A stretch of 8,638 bases of DNA from an uncultured Gammaproteobacteria bacterium (GCA_938021685.1 CALIFM010000062.1:1-8638); one strand, 5' to 3'. Numbered from the stretch's first letter, positions 1 to 6,923 are shown. A program made the numbers and translations. The notes: generated by a model not told the origin, from the letters alone.

Positions 1-1
1 G

Positions 2-823
2 CCTTTGTCGTTGGATGAGGCTTATCTGGACGTATCTAGTTCACCGCACTGCAGTGGCAGCGCCAGCTTGATTGCCAGCGAGATCCGCAGCAAGATTGAA
101 CAACAAACGGGTTTGACCGCTTCTGCCGGTATCGGCCCTAATAAGCTAGTCGCTAAAATCGCCAGCGACTGGCAAAAGCCCAATGGCCAAACAGTGGTAT
201 CACCGGGCAAAGTTTTAGCCTTTATGACTCCGTTGGGGGTCGAGCGTATTTACGGCGTGGGCAAAGTAACAGCAGCAAAAATGCATAGCCTTGGTCTGCG
301 TACTTGTGCCGATTTACAGCAGCTTAGCAAGGTGCAGCTAGCGCAGCATTTCGGTAATTGGGGCGAGCAGCTCTATTCACTTTGTCGTGGTATTGATAAC
401 CGTGCGGTCAGCATTGACGGAGTGAGTAAATCACTCAGTATCGAAGACACCTTCGCTCAAGATTTGCCGGATCTAGTCAGTTGCAATCATGAAATTGAAG
501 TGCTGTACAGCGGCTTGCTTGAGCGTCTTGATCGCGCGCGACAAAAACATAAGCAGCGACAAGCAAAGCTGGGCAAGCCAGCGCTTGACTTGCCGATTAA
601 AACCTTGGTGGTGAAAATGCGCTTTAGTGATTTTGCTACTACCACCGCGCAAATGGCGGGTGATAAGCCCTTATTGGCTGCTTATCAGCAATTATGTGAA
701 AAAGCGTTTAAGCGCGGAAATCGTCCCGTGCGCTTGCTTGGTTTGGGGGTGATGTATGCCGATGAGGCGAGCACAGGGCAGGCCGCTATTGAAAGTGAGC
801 AGACGTCGCTAATTAATGTGTAA
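2..823 (+). CDS. dinB: DNA polymerase IV (DinB), 5'-truncated by window edge
   Basis: Y-family translesion DNA polymerase, which copies past damaged bases in the cytoplasm, usually under SOS control. The reading frame is open to the left edge, so about 100 N-terminal residues (part of the palm) lie outside the window. The visible 273 residues open with SLDEAYLDVS, whose Asp-Glu pair forms part of the metal-binding catalytic site and whose form is typical of DinB rather than UmuC or ImuB. A thumb with a helix-hairpin-helix-like stretch follows (around MTPLGVERIYGVGKVTAAK), then the little-finger domain ending in NRPVRLLGLGV. The C-terminus has QTSLI, a plausible sliding-clamp-binding peptide of the QxxL type. 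A lysine/arginine-rich stretch (RARQKHKQRQAKLGK) lies in the little finger. The TTG at position 5 is an internal leucine codon, not a start. Family assignment is secure; the promoter and any LexA box are out of view. Confidence 0.95.
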   Translation, partial: PLSLDEAYLDVSSSPHCSGSASLIASEIRSKIEQQTGLTASAGIGPNKLVAKIASDWQKPNGQTVVSPGKVLAFMTPLGVERIYGVGKVTAAKMHSLGLRTCADLQQLSKVQLAQHFGNWGEQLYSLCRGIDNRAVSIDGVSKSLSIEDTFAQDLPDLVSCNHEIEVLYSGLLERLDRARQKHKQRQAKLGKPALDLPIKTLVVKMRFSDFATTTAQMAGDKPLLAAYQQLCEKAFKRGNRPVRLLGLGVMYADEASTGQAAIESEQTSLINV

Positions 824-847
824 TATCGTCAGCGACGCCTAATTTTT
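804..847 (+). terminator. Possible weak terminator after dinB
   Basis: CGTCGCT at 804-810 can pair with AGCGACG at 831-837 across a 20-base loop that contains the dinB stop codon. A smaller hairpin, CGTC-AGC-GACG, sits at 827-837. Five bases later there is a run of five T (843-847). This resembles a weak intrinsic terminator for rightward transcription between two convergent genes. The long loop and short T run make it uncertain, and nothing comparable follows on the - strand. Confidence 0.3.
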
Positions 848-854
848 GAATGAG

Positions 855-1205
855 TTAACGGGCGCGGGTGGCTGAGGTCATGCGCTGCGCAATATAGTCT
901 TGAGCCATCATTAACTCATCCTCTGAAAGCATGCCTGCTAGTTCACCTTCTGGGGCAAGCTTGGCTTTAATTAGGCCTAAGTTGTCGAGTTTAAGTTTGG
1001 TGCCGGCTAAAGGACAGCTTTTGCATAGCAGCTTTTTCTTGAGAATGCGCTTGCCTTTGGCATAATTTGAATCTTGGGCGTAGTCGCCGCCGCCATCTCC
1101 ACCCCCTGCGCCTCCCGCACCCGCACCGCCGTCGCCACCAGAGGCAAAGCTGGGGTTGGAAATCAGCAGCAAGGCGCCAATAAAAATTGCAATCAATTTA
1201 GTCAT
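855..1205 (-). CDS. Small exported Gly-rich protein with CKSCP motif, function unknown
   Basis: A 116-residue protein I do not recognise by name. Residues 1-21 form a clear Sec signal peptide (MTKLIAIFIGALLLISNPSF, probable cleavage after Ala21), so it should act in the periplasm or beyond. Residues 23-40 are almost pure Gly/Ala/Asp, a flexible linker-like stretch. Residues 50-110 form a compact lysine-rich domain with CKSCP at 61-65, then a segment ending SEDELMMAQDYIAQRM. The order (GKR.L..K..CxxC, then an acidic-start helix DELMMAQDYIAQRM) resembles a small class I cytochrome c, but Pro replaces the haem-ligand His of CxxCH, so covalent haem attachment with His ligation is not expected. 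A metal-binding or redox thiol pair is an alternative. It converges on dinB and diverges from the GT-C gene. No Shine-Dalgarno precedes the ATG. It looks like a real gene because signal peptide and domain are coherent. Confidence 0.75.
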   Translation of the reverse strand: MTKLIAIFIGALLLISNPSFASGGDGGAGAGGAGGGDGGGDYAQDSNYAKGKRILKKKLLCKSCPLAGTKLKLDNLGLIKAKLAPEGELAGMLSEDELMMAQDYIAQRMTSATRAR

Positions 1206-1305
1206 GTGTTTATTTAAAATGTTAGTGTTTAGCCATAGACCTGAAATTTAAAATTAAGTTCCAGCTAAGCAATCTGGCTTCAAACTTTCGCCCAGCATAA
1301 AAGGG
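1206..1305. promoter_or_regulatory. AT-rich divergent intergenic region
   Basis: This 100-base gap separates the starts of two divergent genes, so promoters for both should lie here. It is AT-rich, with tttaaaat near the small-protein start and AAATTTAAAATT at 1244-1255. I could not find a convincing pair of -35 and -10 boxes in either direction. The AAGGG at 1301-1305 directly abuts the ATG at 1306, which is too close for a normal Shine-Dalgarno. Confidence 0.4.
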
Positions 1306-2607
1306 ATGTTGCATAAGACGCTACCCTCAACAAGATCATTATTAACGCACGGCTTAGCCGCTGGTGTCGCCATCATTTGGTTGGTGGTAGTGTGGTTGTC
1401 ACGTCAAGAGGGCGAGATTAATGTGTTTATCGTCATTGGTCTTTGTTGGATAGCCAGCGCGTTGGTCTTTAGCTTGTGGTTTTATGCTCGCCAGCAAGTG
1501 CACTTATTCACCGCACAATTTGTGTTGTTGTGGGCTATCGTGATGCGGCTAATTTCCTTGTGGGGCTGGCCACTATTTGAAGACGACCAATACCGTTTTA
1601 TGCTTGATGGTTGTGTTTTTTTAGAATATGGCACACCTTATGGTATCTCACCGCAAGTGCTGTTAGCTGATAACAGCTTATCGCCTGCTTGCGCCGATTT
1701 GCTAAATTGGGTGAATAACCCGCACTTGTCCACTATCTATGGCCCGGTGCTGCAATGGCTATACGCTGCGGCCAGTTGGCTTGCGCCGGCTAATGTCAGT
1801 TTGCTGCAAGTGATGATGGCATTATGTGACTTAGCGCTGGTTGCGCTGCTGCTTAAACTTGCCAAAGCCCATAATGTGTTGCTGTACGCTCTTTGCCCTT
1901 TAATTCTCAAAGAATTTGCACTGACTGCGCACCCTGATGTGGTGGCGGTGCTGTTGTTGTTAGGCGCGCTTTATACGCTGAATTTACAACGCGTTTATTT
2001 GGCGGCTGCCTTGCTGGCCAGTGCCTGTGCGGCAAAAATCATTGCTTTGGTGCTAGCGCCTTTTTTGTTATGGCGCATGGCTTGGTCTGCACGTGCTGTG
2101 TTTGTATTGGTGATCGTCGCATGGTATGCCCCTTTTATCTGGCAGGGTGATGGCGGCAATGCGGTGCTGGCACTGTTTGCTACTCAGTGGCAATTCAACC
2201 CCAGCGTGTTTGCTTTTTTCAAGGTATGGCTTGGGGATGAAACGGCGCGCTTAACCAGCCTTGTCTTGTTTGCTGCGTTATGGGCAGCAGTATTTGGACA
2301 TTGGGCATTGCATAAAGATCGGCTAGATTGGCCGCGCGCCGATGTGCTGTATGGCCTGTTCTTTGTGCTGTCACCGGTGTTTAATGCGTGGTATGCCATC
2401 TGGTTTTTAGCCTTTGCTGTCATCAAGCCCAGCGCATGGGCATGGACTATGTCGTATGCCCTATTACTTACTTATGTGACGGGTCTTAACTGGATGGAGT
2501 CGGGCTTGCGGGCCTATCAAATTGCGCCTTGGGCCTATCATTTAATGTGGGGCTTTGTGCTGGTGGCTGGGGCGGTGAGCTTATGGCAAACCAAACTCAA
2601 GCTTTAA
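1306..2607 (+). CDS. GT-C fold integral membrane glycosyltransferase (mannosyltransferase/GT87-like)
   Basis: A 433-residue polytopic inner-membrane protein with roughly 10-12 predicted membrane helices (for example about 13-31, 39-60, 66-88, 167-187, 210-226, 231-258, 264-279, 314-332, 346-372, 377-394, 411-428). The first large periplasmic loop carries FEDDQYRFMLDG (91-102), the acidic motif expected of GT-C enzymes that use polyprenyl-phosphate sugars, followed by GTPYGISP (109-116) and STIYGP (142-147). Further family-like motifs are LKEFALTAHPD (201-211) and SPVFNAWYAIWFLAF (356-370). By family knowledge it would transfer a hexose, often mannose, from a lipid-linked donor to a lipid, glycan or protein on the periplasmic side. 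The acceptor cannot be read from sequence. The GT2 enzyme at 6924-7673 could make the donor. The start is uncertain: AAGGG abuts the ATG at 1306, and TTG at 1309 is the next in-frame choice. It could also be annotated simply as a DUF2029-type membrane protein. Confidence 0.75.
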   Translation: MLHKTLPSTRSLLTHGLAAGVAIIWLVVVWLSRQEGEINVFIVIGLCWIASALVFSLWFYARQQVHLFTAQFVLLWAIVMRLISLWGWPLFEDDQYRFMLDGCVFLEYGTPYGISPQVLLADNSLSPACADLLNWVNNPHLSTIYGPVLQWLYAAASWLAPANVSLLQVMMALCDLALVALLLKLAKAHNVLLYALCPLILKEFALTAHPDVVAVLLLLGALYTLNLQRVYLAAALLASACAAKIIALVLAPFLLWRMAWSARAVFVLVIVAWYAPFIWQGDGGNAVLALFATQWQFNPSVFAFFKVWLGDETARLTSLVLFAALWAAVFGHWALHKDRLDWPRADVLYGLFFVLSPVFNAWYAIWFLAFAVIKPSAWAWTMSYALLLTYVTGLNWMESGLRAYQIAPWAYHLMWGFVLVAGAVSLWQTKLKL

Positions 2608-2642
2608 TGTTTGAACAAAGCACGCTTAGGTATTAGTATTCA

Positions 2643-2651
2643 TGCTATAAA
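2643..2651 (+). promoter_or_regulatory. Extended -10 promoter candidate for the TRAP operon
   Basis: TGCTATAAA at 2643-2651 matches an extended -10 element (TGn followed by TATAAA, five of six to TATAAT). No good -35 lies 17 bases upstream, which extended -10 promoters tolerate. It would start transcription near 2658 and leave a short leader of about 37 bases before the ATG at 2695. A second weaker pair is TTGAAC (2611-2616) and TAGTAT (2634-2639), separated by 17 bases. The position in the only gap before the operon supports a promoter here; it is untested. Confidence 0.45.
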
Positions 2652-2694
2652 AATAAGCATTCTAATTAACCTATCCGAAAAAAAGAGGAGAAAA

Positions 2695-3693
2695 ATGAAG
2701 TCAAAATTCACAAGATTTACAATGACTGCTGTTGCCCTAGCCTTTTCAGCTGAAGCGATGGCTGTGGAGTGGAACGTGTCTTTGTGGGGCAAGCGCCGCG
2801 CATTTACTGAGCACGTTGAAAAGTTGGCCGAGCTAGTAAAAGAAAAGTCTGGTGGTGATCTTACCCTAAATATTTCATACGGCGGCCTGTCTAAATCCAA
2901 AGAAAACTTGGATGGCATTTCCATCGGTGCTTTTGAAATGGCACAAACTTGCTCGTTTTATCACCCAGGTAAAAATCCCACCATCACAGCGGTGGAGTTG
3001 CCATTTCTTAAAGATTTATCATTAAGCCGAGTGCGTGAAATTTTAGATGAAGTGCATCAGCACCCAATAGTGGTAAAAGACTTGGCGCGCTGGAATGCCA
3101 CTATCTTGATGCCTACGCCATTGCCGCAATACAACATTGTAGCTAAAGGCGACGCACCGGCTGCGTTAGCCGATTTTGATGGCCTTCGTGTGCGTGGCCC
3201 AGGCGGCATGTTGTCAGTGCTGGCCAACTACGGTGCTGTAAAAACCAATGTGCCTTTTTCAGAGGTGCGCCAATCGATGGATTCGGGGGTTATTGACGGC
3301 CCAGGCGGCGCACAGCATTTGCATTTGGCCACTAAGTCGTACACCGTGGGCCAATGGTATACCACTAACTTGAACTTAGGTTCAGCTGATTGCCCAGTAA
3401 TCGTTAACACCGATGCCTTGGCTGCTTTGTCGGATAGCAATCGCGCTGCCTTGATGGATTCAATTGACGGCGCCATGACGCATTACGTCGATAACTACAA
3501 TAACAATACCATCGGCAAATATGATGCGGCGGTGAAAGAAGCAGGTTTAACAGCGGTTACCTTTAGTGCTGACCAAGTAGCTGAACTGAATGAAGTAGCT
3601 GCAAAGGTGCGGGGTGAGTGGATTGAAAAGCACAAAGGCGATTTTGACGCTCAAGAACTGTTTGATTTCACTGAAGGGCTGTTTAATCAATAA
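2695..3693 (+). CDS. dctP: TRAP transporter periplasmic solute-binding protein (DctP family)
   Basis: This 332-residue extracytoplasmic binding protein captures a carboxylate-type solute and delivers it to the TRAP membrane subunits encoded next. I start it at the ATG at 2695 because GAGGAG (2685-2690) sits four bases upstream and a signal peptide begins there (MKSKFTRFTMTAVALAFSAE, probable cleavage AMA|VEW after residue 23); the frame is open further left to 2611, but that part has no signal-peptide character. Residues 35-90 and 95-150 show the usual DctP pattern, including ELPFL (101-105). GLRVRGPGG (163-171) carries the arginine position (Arg167) that in this family makes the salt bridge to the solute carboxylate. 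MDSGVIDG (195-202) matches the conserved xLxxGxVDG region, but is followed by PGG instead of the more usual polar residues. The substrate is unknown; the symbol is used at family level only. Confidence 0.93.
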   Translation: MKSKFTRFTMTAVALAFSAEAMAVEWNVSLWGKRRAFTEHVEKLAELVKEKSGGDLTLNISYGGLSKSKENLDGISIGAFEMAQTCSFYHPGKNPTITAVELPFLKDLSLSRVREILDEVHQHPIVVKDLARWNATILMPTPLPQYNIVAKGDAPAALADFDGLRVRGPGGMLSVLANYGAVKTNVPFSEVRQSMDSGVIDGPGGAQHLHLATKSYTVGQWYTTNLNLGSADCPVIVNTDALAALSDSNRAALMDSIDGAMTHYVDNYNNNTIGKYDAAVKEAGLTAVTFSADQVAELNEVAAKVRGEWIEKHKGDFDAQELFDFTEGLFNQ

Positions 3694-3712
3694 ACGATAA
3701 ACAATAGCGTTT

Positions 3713-3751
3713 GCTTGGTTTTGGGCGTGTAACGCGTCCAAGCTAAGCTTG
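3713..3751 (+). promoter_or_regulatory. Competing hairpins between TRAP genes 1 and 2
   Basis: The 68-base gap between the first two TRAP genes is rich in inverted repeats. GGGCGTG (3723-3729) pairs with CGCGTCC (3733-3739), with two G-U pairs and a UAA loop. GCTTGG (3713-3718) can instead pair with CCAAGC (3738-3743), and CAAGCT (3739-3744) can pair with AGCTTG (3746-3751). The three options use overlapping bases and so exclude one another. There is no T run, so this is not a standard terminator. Such structures in transporter operons often stabilise the upstream message and keep the binding protein in excess over the membrane subunits, which would fit here. Confidence 0.45.
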
Positions 3752-3761
3752 TTATCTACCT

Positions 3762-4403
3762 ATGGCCGCCTCTGCCGAAGTCAATGCCGATGACAGCTGG
3801 TTAAGCTGGGCTGATCGCACTTTATTTAAGCTCGAAACCGCCTTCGTGTTTATCGGTGGCTTGGCGATCTTGGGCCTAATCTTCCTCGCTACCGCCAACT
3901 CGCTTGGCCGTTGGATATTCAACAAGCCCGTGATGGGCTATGTTGATATCATCGAACAAGCTATTGTGTTCTTTGCTATTCTGGGCATTTCTTACGCACA
4001 GCGCATCGGTGGGCATATTCGTATGGACATGCTGATTGGCAAGCTGCGTGGGCAATGGTTGTGGATAGCTGAAGCGTTCACGGTGTTGTGCATGTTTTTG
4101 CTTACTTTGGCAATCACTTATGGCTCGTATTTACATTTTCTACGTGCCTACCAAATTGGCGACTCATCACTCGATATCGAGCTACCAACGTGGCCAGCTA
4201 AGTTGGTGGTGCCAATCGCTTTATCAGTGCTCAGTCTGCGTTTGTTGTTACAATTTTTTGCTTATGTGCGGGCGATTAAAGAACGCGCAACCAATCCCGT
4301 GGCCGTGCCACTGATTGAAGATGCGGCCACCGCTGCTAGCAAAGAAGCGGCCAGTGTATCGGGTGACCTGCTCGACGACGAGCCACCCAAAGGTCAGGCA
4401 TGA
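3762..4403 (+). CDS. dctQ: TRAP transporter small permease subunit (DctQ family)
   Basis: A 213-residue inner-membrane protein, the small 4-TM component that pairs with the large permease in TRAP carriers. Predicted helices are about 25-47, 63-80, 98-121 and 146-169. NSLGRWIFNKPVMGYVDIIE (46-65) and GGHIRMDM (83-90) match the conserved DctQ loop and second-helix pattern. The C-terminal 35 residues form a cytoplasmic Ala/Glu/Asp-rich tail ending DDEPPKGQA, longer than in many relatives and of unknown role. The ATG at 3762 has no recognisable Shine-Dalgarno, and the frame upstream is closed by a stop at 3744-3746, so no earlier start is available. The structured gap just upstream suggests translation weaker than that of the binding protein. 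Its stop codon (4401-4403) overlaps the Shine-Dalgarno of the next gene. Confidence 0.92.
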   Translation: MAASAEVNADDSWLSWADRTLFKLETAFVFIGGLAILGLIFLATANSLGRWIFNKPVMGYVDIIEQAIVFFAILGISYAQRIGGHIRMDMLIGKLRGQWLWIAEAFTVLCMFLLTLAITYGSYLHFLRAYQIGDSSLDIELPTWPAKLVVPIALSVLSLRLLLQFFAYVRAIKERATNPVAVPLIEDAATAASKEAASVSGDLLDDEPPKGQA

Positions 4404-4405
4404 GG
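4402..4405 (+). promoter_or_regulatory. Shine-Dalgarno of large permease overlapping upstream stop
   Basis: GAGG at 4402-4405 lies eight bases before the ATG at 4414 and shares bases with the TGA stop at 4401-4403. Ribosomes finishing the small subunit would be placed at the next start, which suggests translational coupling of the two membrane subunits. Confidence 0.6.
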
Positions 4406-4413
4406 CCATCTAA

Positions 4414-5820
4414 ATGAGCTTGAGTGAAACTATGCTAGCGATGTCCTCGCTGGACATCGGCATTTGGGTTACGGTGTTTATGGTCAGCCTTGTGGTGCTA
4501 GGCATGCGTGTTGGTTTGGCCGCAGCGCTGGCAGGGTTCTTAGGCTTGGTGTGGATTTTTAGCGCTAAACTGGGCTTTGATAAAGGCTTTTGGGTGGCGG
4601 TTAAAATGGCCGGAACTGTACCGCACTCCAAGGTCTCTACCTTGGCCTTATCCTTGATTCCAACCTTCATTTTGATCGGCTTTTTGGCCTACCACGCAGG
4701 CCTCACCCGCGCCTTGTTTGAGGCCGCCAAACGCTGGGTTGGCTGGTTGCCGGGTGGCATGGGCGTAGCTACGGTATTTTCCACGGCGGGTTTTGCCGCA
4801 GTGTCGGGCGCGTCGGTCGCCACCTCGGCTGTATTTGCTCGCATTGCAGTGCCTGAGATGCTTAAGCTTGGCTACGACAAGCGCTTCGCTGCAGGTGTGG
4901 TCGCGGCAGGGGGCACCTTGGCTTCTCTTATTCCGCCATCGGCCATTTTGGTCATCTACGCCATTATCGTAGAGCAAGACGTAGGCGCATTATTGATGGC
5001 AGGCTTTTTGCCCGGCATGGTCTCCGCTATTATTTACGCTGGCTTGATTATCTTCCTGGCCAAGCTCAATAAAAAGCTCGGCCCGCCAGTGAAGGGTTAT
5101 TCTTGGGGTCAGCGCTTGGCCTCTTTACCTGGCGCCTTGCCGATCTTTTTTGTCATCGGCATCATTGTGGTTTGTATTTACGGCGGTGTAGGCACACCGA
5201 CTGAAGCGGGCTCCTTAGGCGCTTTTGTAATTTTATGCATGGCGCTGTATAAAGGCATGAAGTGGCCGCAGCTTAAAGATGCATTGATTGAAACTGGCAA
5301 GCTCACCGTGGTGATCTTCACCATTATCTGGGGTGTGCTGCTATACGTGCGGTTCTTGGGCTTTGCTGATCTGCCGCGCGCCTTCGCTGAATGGATTGCG
5401 GCCCTAGACCAAAGCCCGATGCTAACCCTGTTACTGATTTTGCTGGCCTACGCGGTGCTTGGCATGTTTATGGATGCCATCGGCATGTTGCTGCTGACCT
5501 TACCTGTGGTATTCCCCGCCATCATTGCCTTAAACGGCGGGGTGGATGTAGCAGCAGTGGATTCAGCTTTCGGTGTGTCCGGCACAGGTTGTGCTATTTG
5601 GTTTGGTATCATCGTGGTGAAGATGGCAGAGTTGTGTCTCATTACTCCGCCCATAGGGCTCAATTGTTTTGTGGTGGCGAGTGTGCGGCCTGAAGTAACG
5701 GTGCAAGACGTATTCCGCGGTTGTTTGCCGTTTTTTATTGCCGACTTTGCCACCATCGCTGTGCTGATCGCTTTCCCCAGCATTGTGCTATGGTTGCCCT
5801 CTTTATTGATGGAGCTATAG
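4414..5820 (+). CDS. dctM: TRAP transporter large permease subunit (DctM family)
   Basis: The 468-residue main transport subunit of the TRAP carrier, with about 12 membrane helices, which couples solute uptake to an inward sodium gradient in characterised members. Signature motifs are all present: STAGFAAVSGASVATSA (123-139), GGTLASLIPPSAILVIYA (166-183), AGFLPG (196-201), YGGVGTPTEAGSLGA (256-270), MDAIGMLLLTLPVVFP (353-368) and AELCLITPPIGLNCFVV (405-421). The two repeated IPPS/TPTE and ITPPIG regions reflect the inverted-repeat fold of the IT superfamily. The length is slightly above the usual 425-440, partly from a longer N-terminus and the region around residues 46-75 (WIFSAKLGFDKGFWVAVKMA), as seen in the large-type DctM subgroup. 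It closes the operon; 29 bases later the convergent dehydratase gene ends. Confidence 0.96.
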   Translation: MSLSETMLAMSSLDIGIWVTVFMVSLVVLGMRVGLAAALAGFLGLVWIFSAKLGFDKGFWVAVKMAGTVPHSKVSTLALSLIPTFILIGFLAYHAGLTRALFEAAKRWVGWLPGGMGVATVFSTAGFAAVSGASVATSAVFARIAVPEMLKLGYDKRFAAGVVAAGGTLASLIPPSAILVIYAIIVEQDVGALLMAGFLPGMVSAIIYAGLIIFLAKLNKKLGPPVKGYSWGQRLASLPGALPIFFVIGIIVVCIYGGVGTPTEAGSLGAFVILCMALYKGMKWPQLKDALIETGKLTVVIFTIIWGVLLYVRFLGFADLPRAFAEWIAALDQSPMLTLLLILLAYAVLGMFMDAIGMLLLTLPVVFPAIIALNGGVDVAAVDSAFGVSGTGCAIWFGIIVVKMAELCLITPPIGLNCFVVASVRPEVTVQDVFRGCLPFFIADFATIAVLIAFPSIVLWLPSLLMEL

Positions 5821-5849
5821 AACTTAAGTCTATTCGCCTAGACCCTCGA
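5821..5849. other. Short convergent gap with a weak inverted repeat
   Basis: Between the convergent stops, GTCTA (5828-5832) and TAGAC (5839-5843) can form a five-base-pair stem with a six-base loop (TTCGCC). Neither strand has a T run after it, so I do not call an intrinsic terminator. Termination of either transcript may depend on Rho or on signals I cannot see. Confidence 0.3.
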
Positions 5850-6842
5850 TCAATTGGCAGTTAAATTTTCATCGGCTTGGTGCAGGTATTGATGAAAATC
5901 TGCTAGATCAATATTACCGCCCGACAAAACCACTACCACGGTTTTGCCATTGGCATCATATTTCCCTGCTAGTAGGGCTGCTAAGCCCACGCAGCCGCCG
6001 GGTTCCACCACCACTTTTAATTGGGTGTAAGCATATAGCATTGCTTGAATTACTTGCTCATCGCTAACCGTTAAGGCTCCGCTTAATAATGCTTGATTAG
6101 TCGCGAAGGTCAGTTCGCCGGGGCAGGGAGTGACGATGCTGTCGCAAATAGAGCGCGCGTCGGGGTCGTTGCTTACAATCTGGCCTGTTTGCAATGAACG
6201 TAAAGTGTCATCGTGCTGTTTAGGCTCAACGGCGAACAGTTCAGTTTTTGCATTGCTAGCGGCCATGGCGGTTGCGACACCAGCCATCAAGCCGCCGCCG
6301 CCGCAGGGGCAGAGCAGCGCATCGGCACTTAAGTTGCGCTCGGTTAGCTGCTGATTAATTTCAAGCCCGACCGTACCTTGTCCGGCCATAATGACTTCAT
6401 CATCAAACGGGCGCACAACTGTACGCTCTTCAGTAGTGCTAATACCTTGTGCAATCGCCTCGCGGTCTTCGGTATAGCGGTCGTAAAGTATTACTTCGCC
6501 GCCGTAGGCTTTAGTGTTGTTTATCTTTAGTTTAGGCGCATCTTTGGGCATTACAATTTTGGCTGTAGTGCCTAGCAAACGCGCGCCTAGTGCCACTGCT
6601 TGTGCGTGGTTGCCCGATGAAAATGCGACCACGCCACGTTCCAGCTGTTCTGGGCTTAAGCTTAGAAGCTTATTCAGTGCTCCGCGAATTTTAAACGCCC
6701 CGATACGTTGTAAGCATTCGGCTTTGAATAAAATACGCCCGCCTAATTGTTGATTAACTAGGTCAGATTCTAGTAATGGGGTGGTTTGTACATAAGGCGC
6801 AATGCGCTGCGCAGCTTGTTGGATGTGGTCGATATTAAGCAT
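5850..6842 (-). CDS. PLP-dependent serine/threonine dehydratase-like enzyme
   Basis: A 330-residue fold-type II PLP enzyme of the serine/threonine dehydratase, serine racemase and hydroxyaspartate dehydratase group, expected to deaminate a beta-hydroxy amino acid to a 2-oxo acid and ammonia in the cytoplasm. GAFKIRGA (48-55) holds the Schiff-base lysine, Lys51. SSGNHAQ (75-81) binds the substrate carboxylate. GGGGLMAG (181-188) is the PLP-phosphate loop, and VLSGGN (305-310) places Ser307 near the pyridine nitrogen. Glu206 and Asp212 could be the divalent-cation ligands known in serine racemase. There is no C-terminal ACT-like regulatory domain, so it is the short, catabolic or racemase type, not biosynthetic IlvA. 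I start at ATG 6842; GTG 6845 and TTG 6854 are in frame, and none has a good Shine-Dalgarno. It may be co-transcribed with the GT2 gene 81 bases upstream. Which substrate it uses cannot be decided here. Confidence 0.9.
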   Translation of the reverse strand: MLNIDHIQQAAQRIAPYVQTTPLLESDLVNQQLGGRILFKAECLQRIGAFKIRGALNKLLSLSPEQLERGVVAFSSGNHAQAVALGARLLGTTAKIVMPKDAPKLKINNTKAYGGEVILYDRYTEDREAIAQGISTTEERTVVRPFDDEVIMAGQGTVGLEINQQLTERNLSADALLCPCGGGGLMAGVATAMAASNAKTELFAVEPKQHDDTLRSLQTGQIVSNDPDARSICDSIVTPCPGELTFATNQALLSGALTVSDEQVIQAMLYAYTQLKVVVEPGGCVGLAALLAGKYDANGKTVVVVLSGGNIDLADFHQYLHQADENLTAN

Positions 6843-6923
6843 CACTAAAGGCAAACAAGATATTTAAGTGTTCGCTGACTTTAGCATCTCTGCCTTGTGG
6901 GGAGCCTTAAATTTAACTTGTCT
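6843..6923 (-). other. Gap between GT2 and dehydratase genes
   Basis: An 81-base AT-rich spacer containing the perfect palindrome TTAAATTTAA at 6907-6916. I found no acceptable -35/-10 pair for the dehydratase gene and no hairpin with a T run after the GT2 stop. Read-through from the upstream genes is therefore possible but unproven. Confidence 0.3.

Noticed and set aside
5..7. TTG at position 5 as the start of the polymerase gene
   Set aside because: It encodes the leucine before the conserved SLDEAYLD motif, which lies about 100 residues into DinB, and the frame is open to the window edge.
1275..1291. TGGCTTCAAACTTTCGC as a sigma-54 promoter
   Set aside because: The GG and GC elements are 14 bases apart instead of the required 12, so it does not fit a -24/-12 promoter.
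2611..2694. 28-residue upstream extension of the TRAP binding protein from TTG 2611
   Set aside because: The ATG at 2695 has GAGGAG four bases upstream and begins a proper signal peptide; the extension would bury it and covers the promoter region.
4648..4977. Open frame of 109 codons on the - strand inside the large permease gene
   Set aside because: It lies opposite a strongly conserved gene, its product is a low-complexity basic string without motifs, and it has no start signals; a shadow frame. The same applies to other antisense frames at 4410-4670 and 5448-5783.
5391..5693. Open frame of 100 codons on the + strand within the large permease gene
   Set aside because: It overlaps the conserved ITPPIG and MDAIG regions of the permease in another frame and has no coherent domain.
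5828..5843. GTCTA/TAGAC hairpin as a bidirectional terminator
   Set aside because: Only five base pairs, with no T run on either strand.
6843..6854. TTG 6854 or GTG 6845 as dehydratase start
   Set aside because: They add only one to four residues, have no better Shine-Dalgarno, and ATG 6842 is the commoner start type.
6907..6916. TTAAATTTAA palindrome as an operator
   Set aside because: A pure A/T palindrome in an AT-rich spacer is likely by chance, and no promoter is recognisable next to it.
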